From assembly GCA_024138025.1 (NCBI GenBank), contig JAMXBD010000430.1, positions 62,001-126,000 of the forward strand: DNA of 64,000 bases, in the 5' to 3' direction. The notes beneath the pieces were generated by a model. It ran no database searches, was not told where the DNA came from, and saw only the letters and a list, made by a program, of their open reading frames with translations. The translations under genes and the position numbers were made by a program. Shown piece after piece: positions 45,281 through 57,830 of this stretch. This DNA is from Combretum micranthum (taxonomy: Eukaryota > Streptophyta > Magnoliopsida > Myrtales > Combretaceae). Position 1 is the first letter of the stretch; every line of letters starts with the position of its first letter.

Positions 45281-46945
45281 TTAAGGCCGATTCCTATTGA
45301 ACAAGTTTAAACCGGCTGGGCCAGTCCGGTTTTGACTACATTGGTCAATTCTTTCAATATAACATTTATTAGCAAGAAATGCTATTCTAAAACTATTATC
45401 ATATAATTGACTTACGGTAAATAGATTATATTTTAAATCATCAACCAACAGCACATTCTTAATTGCTAAATCTTTGTTTATAAGAATGTTACATTCATCA
45501 ATAACTGTTGACTCATGATTATCTCCAAATGTAACTTCCATTGATCTTTCAAGTCCAAATATGAGAACTTGGATGTGTCCCAGTTATGTATTTAGAGTAG
45601 CTGCTGTCTAAATACCATTTGTTGTTTCCACTTAAATATTCCTATGAAACAAAATATTATTTCTTTGGTACCCATTTCAGTTTGGATCCTTTTTTGTTAA
45701 GTGTAACAAGGATTTCTCTTTTAGGAACACAAACTAACTTTCTTTTATGATTCATTGCATGGTCCTTCTTATTGCACAATTGTGTGCAATATAACTAGAT
45801 TTGCCACAATAGTTGCTTGTCTCATGAGTGGCTTTTACAAAATGAGTTTTGTGGGATTTGCAGCTACTTTTTCTATTATAGCCAACTCCATGTTTATTTG
45901 AATAACACCTTTGATTTCCAAGAAGTGTGTTCAAATTTTTTTTCCCTATTAATGAACTTGGCTATAGTTGCTTTTGAATTATCTAAGCTAACTTTTAATA
46001 GGTATTTTCATTTCTTAATTCTTTTAATTCATTTAAGATTTCATCACTACTGCTACTAGCACATGCAACATTATCATCATTATTTAAAGTTTTTACTTCA
46101 ATATCAAGTGAATCGTTTTCAATTGTTAACTTTTCATTAATCTTATTTAACTCATCATTTTTGCTTTTTAGTTTGTTACATTTATTATTTATCTTGTCAT
46201 TTTTCGATTTTATTAATTTCTTCATGCATTTTTTTCGTTTTCTATTTTAATCTCCTCATATTCAATTCTAAATTTATCCATCTCTTCTTCTACTTCCATC
46301 ATTAATGTTTTAAGCATATTGTACTTTTTCTCTACTTTTATTTATCTACTGCATATTTTGTCATACATTACACACATCTCATCGTAGGAAGGGGAAGAGG
46401 GGGAACTTACTTCATCACTTAATGCCATAAAGCACACGTTCTCATCTAAGTTACTTAAGTAATCATCGCTTTAAGTGGCAATAAGAGCTTTTTTTCTGGA
46501 TCATTTAAATGCTTTCCTAAGTAGTTGACAGTATTGTTGGATATGACATATCTTATGACATTTATAACAAGTTATCACATCCTTCTTATCCTTTTTGTAT
46601 CCTAAGAAACTACTGCCATTATCCATTCTCTTTGTCTTATTGTTGAATCTCATGAACTTCTTAAGTTTTTGGACATTAAGACAAGTTCCTCATTTTCATT
46701 ATCATCATCATCATCATCATCATCATCCTCTTCTTTGCTGAAAACGTAACTTTTAGCTTTTAAAGTAATGGCCTTCTTGTTTGATTCATCTTCTTGCTTT
46801 TTAATAAGCTCATGTGTTTTGAATGCTCCAAAGAGTTCATCTTTGCTTATGGCACTCAAATCTCGTGCTTCTTCAATAGTTGTTCTCTTTGCTTCTCGAT
46901 CCTTAAATAGTGACTTAAGTGATTTAGAATTTATTTCCAAGTTTG
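45281..46945 (-). pseudogene. Sirevirus Gag and protease, broken
   Basis: Gag pieces on the minus strand: 46940-46650 (LKSLFKDREAKRTTIEEARD and an Asp-rich run coded by a GAT repeat); a highly charged coiled-coil-like segment at 46225-45995 (KLKSKNDELNKINEKL); and a zinc-knuckle-like NYCGKSSYIAHNC near 45835-45797. The long charged Gag is a Sirevirus trait. The protease to pre-integrase piece 45541-45360 has MEVTFGDNHESTVIDECN and NVLLVDDLKYNLFTVSQLYD. The frame then runs into the inserted hAT-like element, so the predicted tail is not retroviral. Confidence 0.82.
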
Positions 46946-47488
46946 TGAATTTTTTCCAAGTACATTCAAATGATCTATAATGTTGATGAATCTATTATGC
47001 ATCTTATCGATAGATTCATTTAGAAGCATTTTGAAATTTTCAAACTGTCCACACAAAAGATTTACTTTTATATCTCTTACTCTTAAAGTTCCTTAGTAAG
47101 TCTTTTTCTAAGTCATCCCGTATATCTTTAGCTTATTTGCATGTACAAATTCAATTGAAATCACTTTTATTTAGCCCACAATGCAATATATTTAGAGCTA
47201 TTTCACTCAAATCTGATATTTTCCAATCTTCTTCATTGTAATCTTTTTCTTCTTTTCCTTCTATAGTTAAAGGCTCATTTTCTATTACATTCCATATTAA
47301 TCTATTTTGAGCTTTTAGAAATATTTTAATTCTATACTTCTAATATGAGTAGTTACCACCACTTAGAAACAATAGTCTATTGATGGCTTGTCCCTCTAGA
47401 AACCTTCATGCATTTGATACAATGATCTTTACTTTGAATGTGATTAAGCACAAAAAATTAGAGATGCAGCTTTGATACCAAATAGAAA

Positions 47489-48518
47489 TGCACTAGGAAA
47501 TACTCAAGTGGAGAGGGGTGAATTGAGTATTTGCCCTAAAATGCACAAACAACTAATTTTTAAACAATAAGATCCAATTAAACTTCAACAATAGCGAATA
47601 TAACAATAACATATTGTAATGTGAAATATAAAAGAGATGGGGATAGAAAATTTAACGTAGAGTTCGGGCCACTTCCTACTCTCCACGATTACCAATTGCC
47701 TCAAATCAAGGACTTCGGGCACTTTATTCTTAATTTCGCAAACACTTAAGCTTAAGCTAAGCAATACACCAAATACAACACTTAGGAAATAAAATATTTC
47801 CTTTACTTTTGTAGTGCTTTCTAATGAATTTACAAAAATATGAACAGAGTACTCAAAATTGATTTTCTTTCTCTTACTTAAAATTTACAAAATAATGAAC
47901 GAGAAAACAATAATAAACATGGATTCTTGATTTGTTTGTTTATAAATGAAAGCCTTTTTCAAAAGTTATTTGAAACTCCAAAGAAACATGTATTTATAGC
48001 TTTCAAACATTTAAATGTCTGTTAGAGATAACGTTTTAAAATCCCTAAGCATTAAATGTACGTAATAGTTCTTTTATGTCCCATCGGCTCCATATTTTAA
48101 ATTGTCGTGCCTCAATATATCGTGCATTATATTTGACCCTTGACCAAGTTTGTGCTTCTTCGAGCCTTCAATTCAAACCTGTCACACCCTAATGAATGTC
48201 GTGCCTTAACTTGTCTCGTCTTGGTTTTACCTCTAGACAAAGGCTGTGCATTTTTTATCCTGTTGAGCCTGAGGTTTGAGCTTGTCGCGCCCTAGTGAAT
48301 GAACTTGTCAAGTCCTTGATATGACTCGCGACCAAAGCTGAGCTCGAGAATTTGCGCCTGTTAATTCCTCCATAATCTCTAGAGAACAACACATACACAA
48401 AACACATATATATTCTAATATATTGTCCATCCTAGTTGTTTGACTGATTAATTGTAGTTTAATACAATTGAATAGTTAATTGTGTAACAAAATTCACGTT
48501 GAACATACAAGTTTAACA
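47489..48518 (-). repeat. Sirevirus right (5') LTR, intact (1030 bp)
   Basis: Plus-strand start TGCACTAGGAAATACTC, end ACAAGTTTAACA, with the primer-binding site at 47472-47485. It serves as the reference that reveals the two insertions in the left LTR. Confidence 0.92.
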
Positions 48519-51500
48519 CCGACCTGTTTGATTCATCATATTCTAGTCATTTTTTTATTATATTTTTAATGTTTTCAAATAGATTTTTGTCAAGAAATGA
48601 AAAACTGACTGTTTTATTCATAAACAGACCAAACAAATATGGTACATATACAATATAAATATGATACAGATAATCATAGATGCAAATCTGATACATAAAT
48701 GATACACATAAAAATCAAACAATCCAAACAAACCCATATTCGCCGAGTTTTTCAACTTCTTAAGCCCTTTTGGCTCCAAGGAGATATTGGTGGGATACAT
48801 GGTGGTGCAAGTGCTTCGGGTTTTCCTAAGGGATTGCTTAAGGATGATAAGTTTGCATCTTTTTGCGGTAGGATGGGAAGGGATCAAGGATAACATTGCA
48901 AAAGAAGCTTCCCGTTGTGTCTTAAACAAATGTTTTATTTTATATTAAGTACATCATTTTCTTTTGGAGACATCGATTAAATTCATCTTTTTAAGAGATA
49001 AGCTTGCATCAGCATGAACAATCTCGTTTCTTGAAGAAACAAATTCAACTATTAATGAATTTGTATCTTTAAAAGACAAATTCAAATTGTTTATTTGGTT
49101 TTATTTTGATCCATGTGACATTTTCATAATTTTTTATTAAAATATCATTGTTTTTTCCTTTTCCTAATTTTTAGCTATTACATAAAAAAACAAAGTGAAA
49201 AAGAAAATATTATAGATGAAAATTTTTCTGTTACCTAATTATATCATTATGAATATAATTATCAAAGTTAATCCACGATATATGTATAAAATTTATATAT
49301 ATCATTATAGTCAAATTTAGACAATAAAAAATTATGTATGAAAATACATAGCCCTATATATTTTTAAAAATGCTTTAAATATACATATAAACAGAATGGG
49401 AATTTTTTTTTTAATTTTAAAAATCCAAAACTTTTTAAAATAATGTCATAGACACAACACTTAAAATTATGTCTTAAAAACACAATTTGAATTTATTAAG
49501 AAATCATTGAAATGGTGTTTCCAAAACACAGTTTTAACTTGATATCACCCTTTCGGTAAAAAAAAAACTTGATATCACCCTAGAAGTCGTGTATTGGAAA
49601 CAATATTTCGAAGTCGTGTATTGGAAACAATATTTCTCATAATTCGTTCTTGGAAACATGATTGAATATTTATTTTAAAACACAATTTTAAGAGTAATAT
49701 TTCTACCATTATATTTTATAAAAAAATCAAATTTCCAGAACTTTTTTTTTTTCATTTATACATATATATCAATGACAATATATTATATGTATATTTGAAT
49801 ATACTAAAAATATATCGATCATAATAAATCTGCTCATAAATATGTGTAGACACAACTAGCCCACGTGTTCATGGCTCATTGAATTGGTCATTTTTAATTT
49901 TTCTATAAGCAATACAAACTTAAACAATTATAAACTTAGTACATTCGCTCACATCACATATTATGTATTCCGATTCTCAAATCTCAGCCAGGTCACTGTT
50001 GTATAAAAATTATTTTGTGTTTTCCATTAATAGGCGTTCAATTTGGCAGAGACATTGAAAAAAGAAAAAAGAAAAAACGAAAATAAAAATAGTAAAGATT
50101 AGAGAGAAGGCAGAATTAAGATTTGTCCGTTTCTATTTTTCAACATGTTCACTAGCCTCGTACGACTCCCATCTACTTTTCAGAATTGGAAATGGAAAAA
50201 TGATAAAATAGAAACAAAGTCACGTGTGACGTGGCTTCTAACACGATAGAGATTTTTATTTATATTTAAATTATAGTTTGTATTTTTATTATATTTATAT
50301 CTTATTTATTTGATTTTTTTATAAATAAAAATATATGTATTTCATTTATATCTTTTTTTATAAATATTTATTTTAAAATGATAAAAATAAGATGATAAAA
50401 TGGTCAGTCAAACAAACAATCACATATGCAAATGTGACATGCCAAAAATGTTTCAGTGCGCTAAAGAATTATAGAATGAGAGATTGAGATGAGCAAATTT
50501 TGAGGAAAGCAAGTGTTAAGTAAGACGAACGAACATAGAAGAATTAATTAAAGTGTTAGTTGAGTTGTTGAATTGGAGATCTTAAAAATTTAAATACAAT
50601 AAATTGTTGGATTTTAGATTAGTTACGATGATTCTGATTATTTTGATGCACTAGAGTTAATTTAAGTCTTAGAATTGAGTTTTATGTTGAATAAATTAAT
50701 TATATGATAATTTTCTAGAAATTTTTAGAGAAAGGTTTAAATATGGTTAAGTTTGTTCATAATACCACTAAACTCATTTAAACACCAAGGGATTCATCTT
50801 AGGGGAAATTTTATGGCCCCTTTATTAAATTTTGATGAAATCAGTCATGTCATTATGTAATGACTAACATTATACATAACTATAATTAAATCATTAAACT
50901 AGCTAATATCTTAATTGTCATATTTATATTAATGGTTAGATAGTTGATTAGATAGTCTCGTCGTTTGAAAGGAATCTATCATATTAAATTATCCGTTCGA
51001 TGTATCGTTACAAAAATGTTTAATAAGTTATTATTAAAGTTCATTATATATTATAAATTAAACTTCTAAGAATACCTTCAATTCTATTTCAATCTGAGAA
51101 GGAAACTAATATAATAAAGTTATAAAACTAAAGAAGAGAAGATATCTAAAATCGAAAAAGAAAAACGAGACGGGAGGCAGGAAATTTATTTTTAGGGAAT
51201 AGGGGGAGGAAAATTATAGAGTTTTCTTTCTTTTTATGATAAAAAAATTTAGAGCTTGTTTAATTGTAGGATTTTTTGGGTGAAAAAAAAATCTTAAAAA
51301 AAAAAAAAAGTAACATCTTTCTTAGTCTCTGTATAAGAGATCTCGGTTCGGTTCTTCTAACTCCAAATCTAACTCTCACTATAATGATTAAAAAAAAAGT
51401 GAGTTATTTAAAAATATGTACATATATTTCTATCAATAACTGGTACTTTTTAGCCATTTAACTCAATTTTGTGAGCTATAAAAAACTATTAGGTGGTGAT

Positions 51501-52273
51501 GGAATTGGAATTCACCCTGAGCTAAACCTTCAAAATAAATGAGTCTGTCTGACAAAACCAAAAAACGGCGATACATTTGGTTTATTGGAATGGAATAAGA
51601 TTAAAAAAGAATAGCAATTTATTTTATAGTTAGAGGTATTTTTAGAATAAAACATATTTTTTTATCTCGAATAACCATTACTCCAGTAAATAGAAGGAAC
51701 AAGGATTCATTATCTAATCTGCATTATATGAAATAGATAATTTTTTTTATAAATTTTTTCGTAAACCAAACAAAAAAATATAATATTCCACAAAAATAAA
51801 GTTGAAATATTGATTACATTACATTCAATCAAATATATTAATAGAGTTGCAAATTCCGATTCTAAAGAGTATTCAAATATTTCCTTAGATTTTCCTTCTT
51901 CTTCTTTTGTGGTCATTGCTATATTATATATAGATATATGTATGTATGTATATATATTAGTAAGCTGTGATATTATCAATACTTGCTATACATTCAATCT
52001 CGTCTAAAATCTGATTTTAGGAAAATCATTCCTCAGGTAGATTGCCAAGTTCGCATCTTATGCAATTAACGTGAGACAATGATTGTATAATGACATGGGC
52101 GATGCTGCTGCTGCAGGTCAGTTACTTTCAAGAAATACAATTTACAGATTAAAAAAAGGAAAGGAAATTGATTTTTATTTCATCGATTAAGAAGATAAAA
52201 CACAATCTGATCATATAGGTTTCTTAGGTGTGCAATTTTAGAAGTAACAATAACAAATATGTATTAATTCTTT
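48519..52273. other. No gene recognised; AT-rich
   Basis: The plus-strand stretch 48770-48890 reads LQGDIGGIHGGASASGFPKG and looks less random than its surroundings, but I know no family for it. The rest is AT-rich. A short ATG frame at 52087 (MGDAAAAGQLLSRN) is followed by a donor-like CAG|GTCAGT, and is too short to call. Confidence 0.4.
49537..49636. repeat. Short local direct duplications
   Basis: acttgatatcaccct occurs at 49537-49551 and 49567-49581. gaagtcgtgtattggaaaca and the six following bases occur at 49583-49608 and 49610-49635 as a 27-base tandem. Confidence 0.9.
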
Positions 52274-52553
52274 GGATTAATTATAAAAACATGACATATA
52301 TTTTAATCAATTTGCAAGCATATGATATGTGTTTTTTTTTTAACAAATAAGTAATCTGAGTTTCATACAAAATGTCATAATAATTAAGTATCATGAAAGG
52401 CATATGTGGTTTGAGTCTATGATCAATAAAATATTGATACTTGTCATTTTAAAATTATTAAATAATATTGATACATGAAACCCTGGTCACCTATTGTCAA
52501 AAATTGTGTTTACAAATTGGTCAAAATGTAAATCATGTTTTTATAATTTACCC
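52274..52553. mobile_element. MULE-type MITE, family M, copy 3 (280 bp)
   Basis: Left end GGATTAATTATAAAAACATG, right end reverse complement GGGTAAATTATAAAAACATG. The target duplication TAATTCTTT is perfect (52265-52273 and 52554-52562). The interior matches copy 1 (gatcaataaaatattgatac, atgaaaccctggtcacctat). The LINE 3' end abuts it. Confidence 0.9.
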
Positions 52554-52939
52554 TAATTCTTTCAATTTTTTTTGTTAAATAAATAATTTCATTGATAACC
52601 AAAAGTGAGGAAAATACAATCGCTCAAGGCGTACTAAGGGTAAACCTAAAATACATCAAAACTAGATGGAACTACTCAAATACAAAAGCAACTTGTTAAC
52701 CATCCACAAGAGGATAGCAAACAAAATTACATAGAAAAAGAATAAGACAAATGGCTAGAATCTAAGGATTATTTTGTAGAAGAGGATTTGGCACAATAAA
52801 GAAGGAGCAGCCACCTATGACTTTCCAAACAAATAGAATTTCTCAATCTCCAAATGCAATATACCGAAGCAGTGAGATCAGCTAACATAGACATAGATGA
52901 TTTAAGATTTAAAAAAGAGGTCATTCATTATACCTTGCC

Positions 52940-55100
52940 AAGTGTTGAAAGAGAGAGGATACCCAAGCTCTAAAACTACAGCAGCCCAAACTTGCGCTCA
53001 AAACGGATAGAGGAAGAACGGATGTTCATGGTCTTGTGCTACTACGTCACAAAAGTAATAAAGAGAATGAGAGGTAATGCCCCATGACTATAATTTATCC
53101 AAACTATAGAGTTTTTGGCTAATAGCTAACCAAAGGATGAAATAATGCCTCGGAATAGACATTTTACCCTAAATAAACTTAGACCAAGAAGCCAAGCTTT
53201 GTTGAGGGCTAATGGTTGAGTAGGCACTCGTGATCGAAAAATCACCAAATGTTGTTAGGTACCATATTAACTTAACATGTCTTGAAGAATTTGGAAGCAA
53301 AAGGAGAATATAAAAATTCAACCAAAAAGGAGTATTTGGAAAGCTCCAATTATCATCATTTATTAAATAACAAAGCCTAGCATTTAGAGGCAACCCAAAA
53401 CTTGTAGTTTCCCTTGCACTACAAGCCTCAGTTGAAGGATCTTGAGGAAGCCAAAAATCTGATTGTAGTGAGATGAACACTCCATTACCCACAACTCATT
53501 GCATGTATCAGTGAGCTAATGGGCGTAACTTAAGAAGTTTGTGCTAAGTCAAGAACAAATGTGGGGGGCGCGAGTGGGGGGGTGGGGGGGGGGTGTTGGT
53601 AGTTTTATAATCCAGAAGTTGTTACCTTTTAGAAAGATAGAGTGTACCCAATCAACCCATAAACCTCATAAGCTATCATTCCATAAGTCTAGGTGCATTT
53701 AATATGTGTTGCTTTATTCCAGATTTCCAAGTTAGGAATGCCAAGGCAACCTTCTAAAAGCGGAGAACAAACAATGCTCAATTTGACCTTTACCTTTGTA
53801 GAGATAAATGGACTACTACTTCAAAGAAAATTCCTCATCAAACATTCAATAGAACCAACAACCTTATTGGGAAGGAGAAAAATTGAAGCCCAATATACTT
53901 GCATGGGGAATATTACTGATTTGATAAGTTAGTGTCTCCCTGTATAAGATAGGAAACGATTAATCCAAGACTTTAAGCAAACAATTATTCTTTCAATCAA
54001 AGCATCACAATCTGACTTCTTTAGCTTAGCATAAATTAAGGGGATACCCAAATATCGAATAAGTAGAGAGCCTTCACGAAAGCCCAAGGAGGATAAGGTT
54101 GAACTTCTAATAGAGTCATCCACATTAAAAAAAAAAAAAAAAAACCTTGCTTTGAGTTTAATCGTGCACAAACCAAATAAATCCCCAAACTCCCAAGGGC
54201 TACATTCATAAGGTTAATAGATGATATATTACCTTTACAAAATATTATAACGTCATTAGCAAAGAAAAGATGGGTGATTCTCTCCTCTTTACAACACTAA
54301 TGATAAGAGAAAAGAGTTAAGGTTGACATTTTCCAAAGGACACCTGATAGAATTTCTGTAGCAAACATAAAAAAATATGGGGATCTTGGGTCACCTTGGC
54401 GAAGCCCTCTCTGACTAGAAAAAAAAATCTCACTCATCCTCCATTGATGTTAATGAAGACCTTAGGGGTAGAGAAACACTAATAAAGGAGTCTCGTAAAG
54501 TGACTGAGGAAATTCATAGTTTGAAGGACCCTCTCCAAAAAGTGCTAACAGATGTTGTCATAAGTCTTCATAATATCCATTTTAACACCGCATGTAGGTG
54601 GCCCTCGCTTTATGTGGTAACCATTAGCTCATTCTGGGCAAAAAAAGCATTATTTATGATGCATCTACTTGGGATAAAAGCTTTTTGTTCTTTACCCACT
54701 AATGAAGCTAGAACATCTTTTAAACTAGAGGCAAGAAGTTTATAAATAGCATTGTAAATCACATTACATCACAAAATATGCCTAAAATCCTACAAGGCAG
54801 ATAGGTTAGCAACTTTAGAGACAAGAGAGATAGTAGTATTATTTACCTCTTTTAACTAGGTCTGGTGCTTTCTCATTTGCTTGACAAAGAAGGTGAGCTT
54901 GATATCTTCATAAGAGAAAGAGGCATTGATGAAGGATACTTCCTCATCACTCAACGTACAAGCTACAATATCATCTAGAGGTAAAGAAGAAATAGGTGCC
55001 ATCGAAGCTAAAAAAAGTCTTGAGGAGTAAAAGATAACTTCATCATACACTACTTGCACAACAAATGCCTCCGAACCATCATGTCTTTCCAAGGAGGTAA
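52940..55100 (-). pseudogene. LINE reverse transcriptase and C-terminal region
   Basis: The palm motif near 54275-54245 reads FFANDVIIF where an active enzyme has FADD, so one of the two catalytic aspartates is asparagine. Downstream, 54117-53929 reads SSLGFREGSLLIRYLGIPLI, then LKKSDCDALIERIIVCLKSW and INRFLSYTGR. The piece 53492-53169 has FWLNFYILLLLPNSSRHVKL and TFGDFSITSAYSTI, the connector typical of plant non-LTR elements. A run of phenylalanine codons at 54140 comes from a homopolymer. Confidence 0.83.
53560..53597. repeat. G-rich low-complexity tract
   Basis: gtggggggcgcgagtgggggggtgggggggg. Potential G-quadruplex inside the dead LINE. Confidence 0.9.
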
Positions 55101-56214
55101 TGGAACTCTTATTGTGTCTTTAAATTATAGCCTTCTGGAAAAAAGAAGTATTCTTGTCTAGGTTTATCCCTTACACTCTAGACTTCTCCTTTAAGAAAGC
55201 TTCTTCCGCCACTCTAAGAGTATGATATTGTCCAAAGACCCAACGTTCTTCACTAAGAAGAGAAATATTACCACTAGCAACATCTACTTGCAAGATTTCA
55301 CCTCAGGAAATGTTGGAGTACTTTCTCTCATTAAGTTTTCTTAATTCAATTTTAACCATCTTCAGTTTACTTAGAATAATTTTGAGCCTACTATCTGTGT
55401 TTTCCACACTTTCTCTAGAGGCAGAAACTCTTTTAAGTCAACCCAAAAATAAAAAAAAAATTAAAAGGTATATCTCTAGGCTTAGAGAAATTAAGAGTAC
55501 TAACATAGAGCATAGTCCGAAAGAACTGGAGCTAAAAACTTTGCTTCAGAGAGAGGGAAAAAGTCATCCTGGTTGACCACAATGTGATCAAGTTTCCTAA
55601 GATAAGGTTATTCTCTTGTTTGTTCAACTAAGAGAAGAAGTTACCAGTGAAACAAAGATCATCAAGCTCCGTCGCATCCAAAAACATCTCAAAATCAACA
55701 ATTCTTTCTAGGGATCTAGGTTCCCCCGAATCTTTCAAGGACTGATTTTGTGATATTGAAGTCACCAAGCAAGATCCACAGTTGTTGAGTAAGTAGAGTT
55801 GCTAGTAAGTACAGTTTATCCACAAAACCCGCCTATCAGCCTCAGAATTAGCACTTTACATAAGGGATGCAAAGAACTCCACATTAAATTGTACATTCTT
55901 ACAACAACAATGTAGAAATTGGGTGTGCTTCTCCAAAATTTGAATACCCACACTTTAGGATCCCATCCCAACCAAATCCATTTCCTACCACAAGAATTAG
56001 CAACAAAATCCCATAAGGGATTTATTATTCTTCATATTGATGCTTCAATTGAGTGCTTAACTCTAGTATCTAAAAGACCCACTAGTGATATGCTATTTTC
56101 ACCACAAATTTTCCTCACACAAGCACTCTTGATTGGGTTACTAAGACCCCTCACATTCCAAGTTGCAAATATCATGTTTAAGAATAAAAGTAGGCAAAGC
56201 TTCAAGTAAAGCAT
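55101..56214 (-). pseudogene. LINE AP endonuclease, broken
   Basis: The domain starts at 56178 with MIFATWNVRGLSNPIKSACV and continues with ENSISLVGLLDTRVKHSIEA, the opening Asn- and acidic-residue motifs of APE-type endonucleases that nick the target for priming. Stops begin within 60 residues. Further endonuclease-like sequence is readable in shifted frames down to about 55300. Confidence 0.78.
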
Positions 56215-57830
56215 TTTTTATGCTTCTTGAAAAATGTCCTCTCCCTCTCTTACCACTAAGGAGCTACCATCACTACCATAAGAGGAACTATTGACAATTG
56301 GTCTCTCCCTCAATTAGCCTAAAAGAGTACATGACGGGTGGGATTCAACCTCATGGGAGTCCACATTAGGAACTATGACAAAGGAGGGACCAAGTCTTGC
56401 TAAATTTGATCTTCAAAAGAAGCTATAGGCTATTATTAACCATAGTGTTAGACATAAGTGGGTAGAACGTCATTTTCAAAAGAACTGACAACTACTAGAT
56501 CAATCAAAGGGGGTTCTATCAGCTGTCCCTTCAGCACTTGCACCTCATTACCAGCTTTTAAAGGGGAAACCACTTCCACACTATTATCCCCATTAACATT
56601 ATGAAGTGGAGTAGCAACTGAACTATCAAGATGAGAACTAGCAAATATAGGCTTTTTACCTCTCTTCTTCCCATGGTTCCAACCTTCTTTGTCTAACTCC
56701 TTTAGCAATGGAGTTCCAGTAGTATGACAAACATGCCTAAACACTTACAACTCAAGCACCTAGGCGGGAGCCATTGATACTCCATAGAAATTAAGGCTAT
56801 GGAGCCATCACCCCTCTTAATTTCTACTTGAGAAACCGTTATTCACGAGCATCAATTTCTATAAGCACTCTAGTTTGATTAGCCTTATCCCTGGAAGCAA
56901 TTAGAGAATCAGCTTGCACTAGTTTACCCACTATACTTGTTAAGTAGTTAACACCATCAACATTAAGGTATTAACAAGGGACATTGGAGAAAATAACCCA
57001 AGCTAGAATAATTATTGGTTGTGTTTTATATAAAGACATACTAGGATGCCATCTTTGTAGCACAAGGTACCTTTGTGTAAAATACCAAGGCCTGCCTCAA
57101 ATTGAATGCAAGTTAGAGCTAGCTGAAAGCTGAAAGTAAAAGAATCATTCTTCACTTCCTAAAACATCTAGAATCCTAAGGTTTTTCTACAACTTTAAGG
57201 CTATATTTTAAACCAAAGAAAACGAAATTTTGCAGCAACAAAAATAGCCAACAAGGGTAAATTCTCAATACTTAGCACCTCTTCCAACTATAAAAGAGGC
57301 AGGCAAACCCTGGCAGGTCCTTTAGAGTCCCGAGAGAAGGGGGCAAGAGGTCGAGATGGGGATAAGGGTAAGGTGGGGGGTGGAAACTTAGTTTAAAGTC
57401 CATAAAGGCTTGGACTGAGATGGAGGACCACAAACTTTGGAAAAAAAGATTTAGATAGTCAAGGATGTGAGCTAGAGTTCTGATGCTCAACTTTCTTTAA
57501 AACACTATTCATCTCTTCCAAAGTAGTATTACCAAAGGATGAGGAGGTTCTAGAAGCTTTAGCCTTACCTAAAACCTTAGAGAAGGGAGGATGGTGTTAA
57601 GCCAACTTAGAAAACATTGAGGTCTGGTTGAACTTAAACACACTAGGGTCAAAGGAACTAACATTAACAACTATCAGTGTTAAAAAATTCACTAGAGCAG
57701 GGTTGTAAGATAACCCAAGCGCTCCACAACTTTCTCAAGGCTAACAAATCACGTGAGAAAGACGTGTGCAAGTAACCACCAAGTGGTAGCTCTGGTGTCA
57801 AACCTAATGAAGGACTACCACCCATCATTG
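56215..57830 (-). pseudogene. LINE ORF1-like protein, broken
   Basis: The frame opens near 57825 with MGGSPSLGLTPELPLGGYLH and is soon broken. The best open piece, 56744-56448, contains MFRHVCHTT, the end of a zinc-knuckle-like segment, followed by a lysine/glycine-rich linker (HGKKRGKKP) of the sort that precedes the endonuclease ORF in plant LINEs. A nucleic-acid-binding role is inferred from position. Confidence 0.6.

Larger units (their letters stand above)
43837..45343. mobile_element. hAT-like element nested in the Sirevirus (1507 bp)
   Basis: It interrupts the copia coding region between protease and integrase. The 8-bp duplication GTCAATTC is perfect (43829-43836 and 45344-45351). 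The ends CAATGTTGTTAGAACCGAACC and, reverse complemented, CAATGTAGTCAAAACCGGAC form imperfect inverted repeats, with ccggttcaac-type subterminal words. No transposase. It contains a possible gene fragment (44741-44870) and a 38-bp tandem duplication. Confidence 0.8.
33264..48518 (-). mobile_element. Sirevirus-like Ty1/copia element with nested insertions
   Basis: The right LTR is 47489-48518. The left LTR is split into 33264-33434, 34585-35327 and 39997-40201. The internal region on the minus strand starts with primer-binding site TTTGGTATCAAAGC (47485-47472) and ends with purine tract AAAAAGGGAGAGA just inside the left LTR. Domains follow the copia order: Gag with a long charged segment, protease, integrase, RT, RNase H. 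Three foreign insertions (33435-34584, 35328-39996, 43837-45343) account for much of the 15 kb. No target duplication could be matched at the outer ends (left flank gttaaaa, right flank ccgacc), so one end may be altered. Confidence 0.9.
52563..57830 (-). mobile_element. Plant L1-type LINE, degenerate, near full length
   Basis: The order on the minus strand is ORF1-like protein (from about 57830), endonuclease (from about 56200), reverse transcriptase (about 55100-53900), a C-terminal zinc-binding region (about 53500-52950), then a short A-tail (52573-52566). Many stops and shifts. The 3' end lies directly beside the right target duplication of the MITE at 52274-52553. The 5' limit is approximate and no target duplication was identified. 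Confidence 0.85.
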
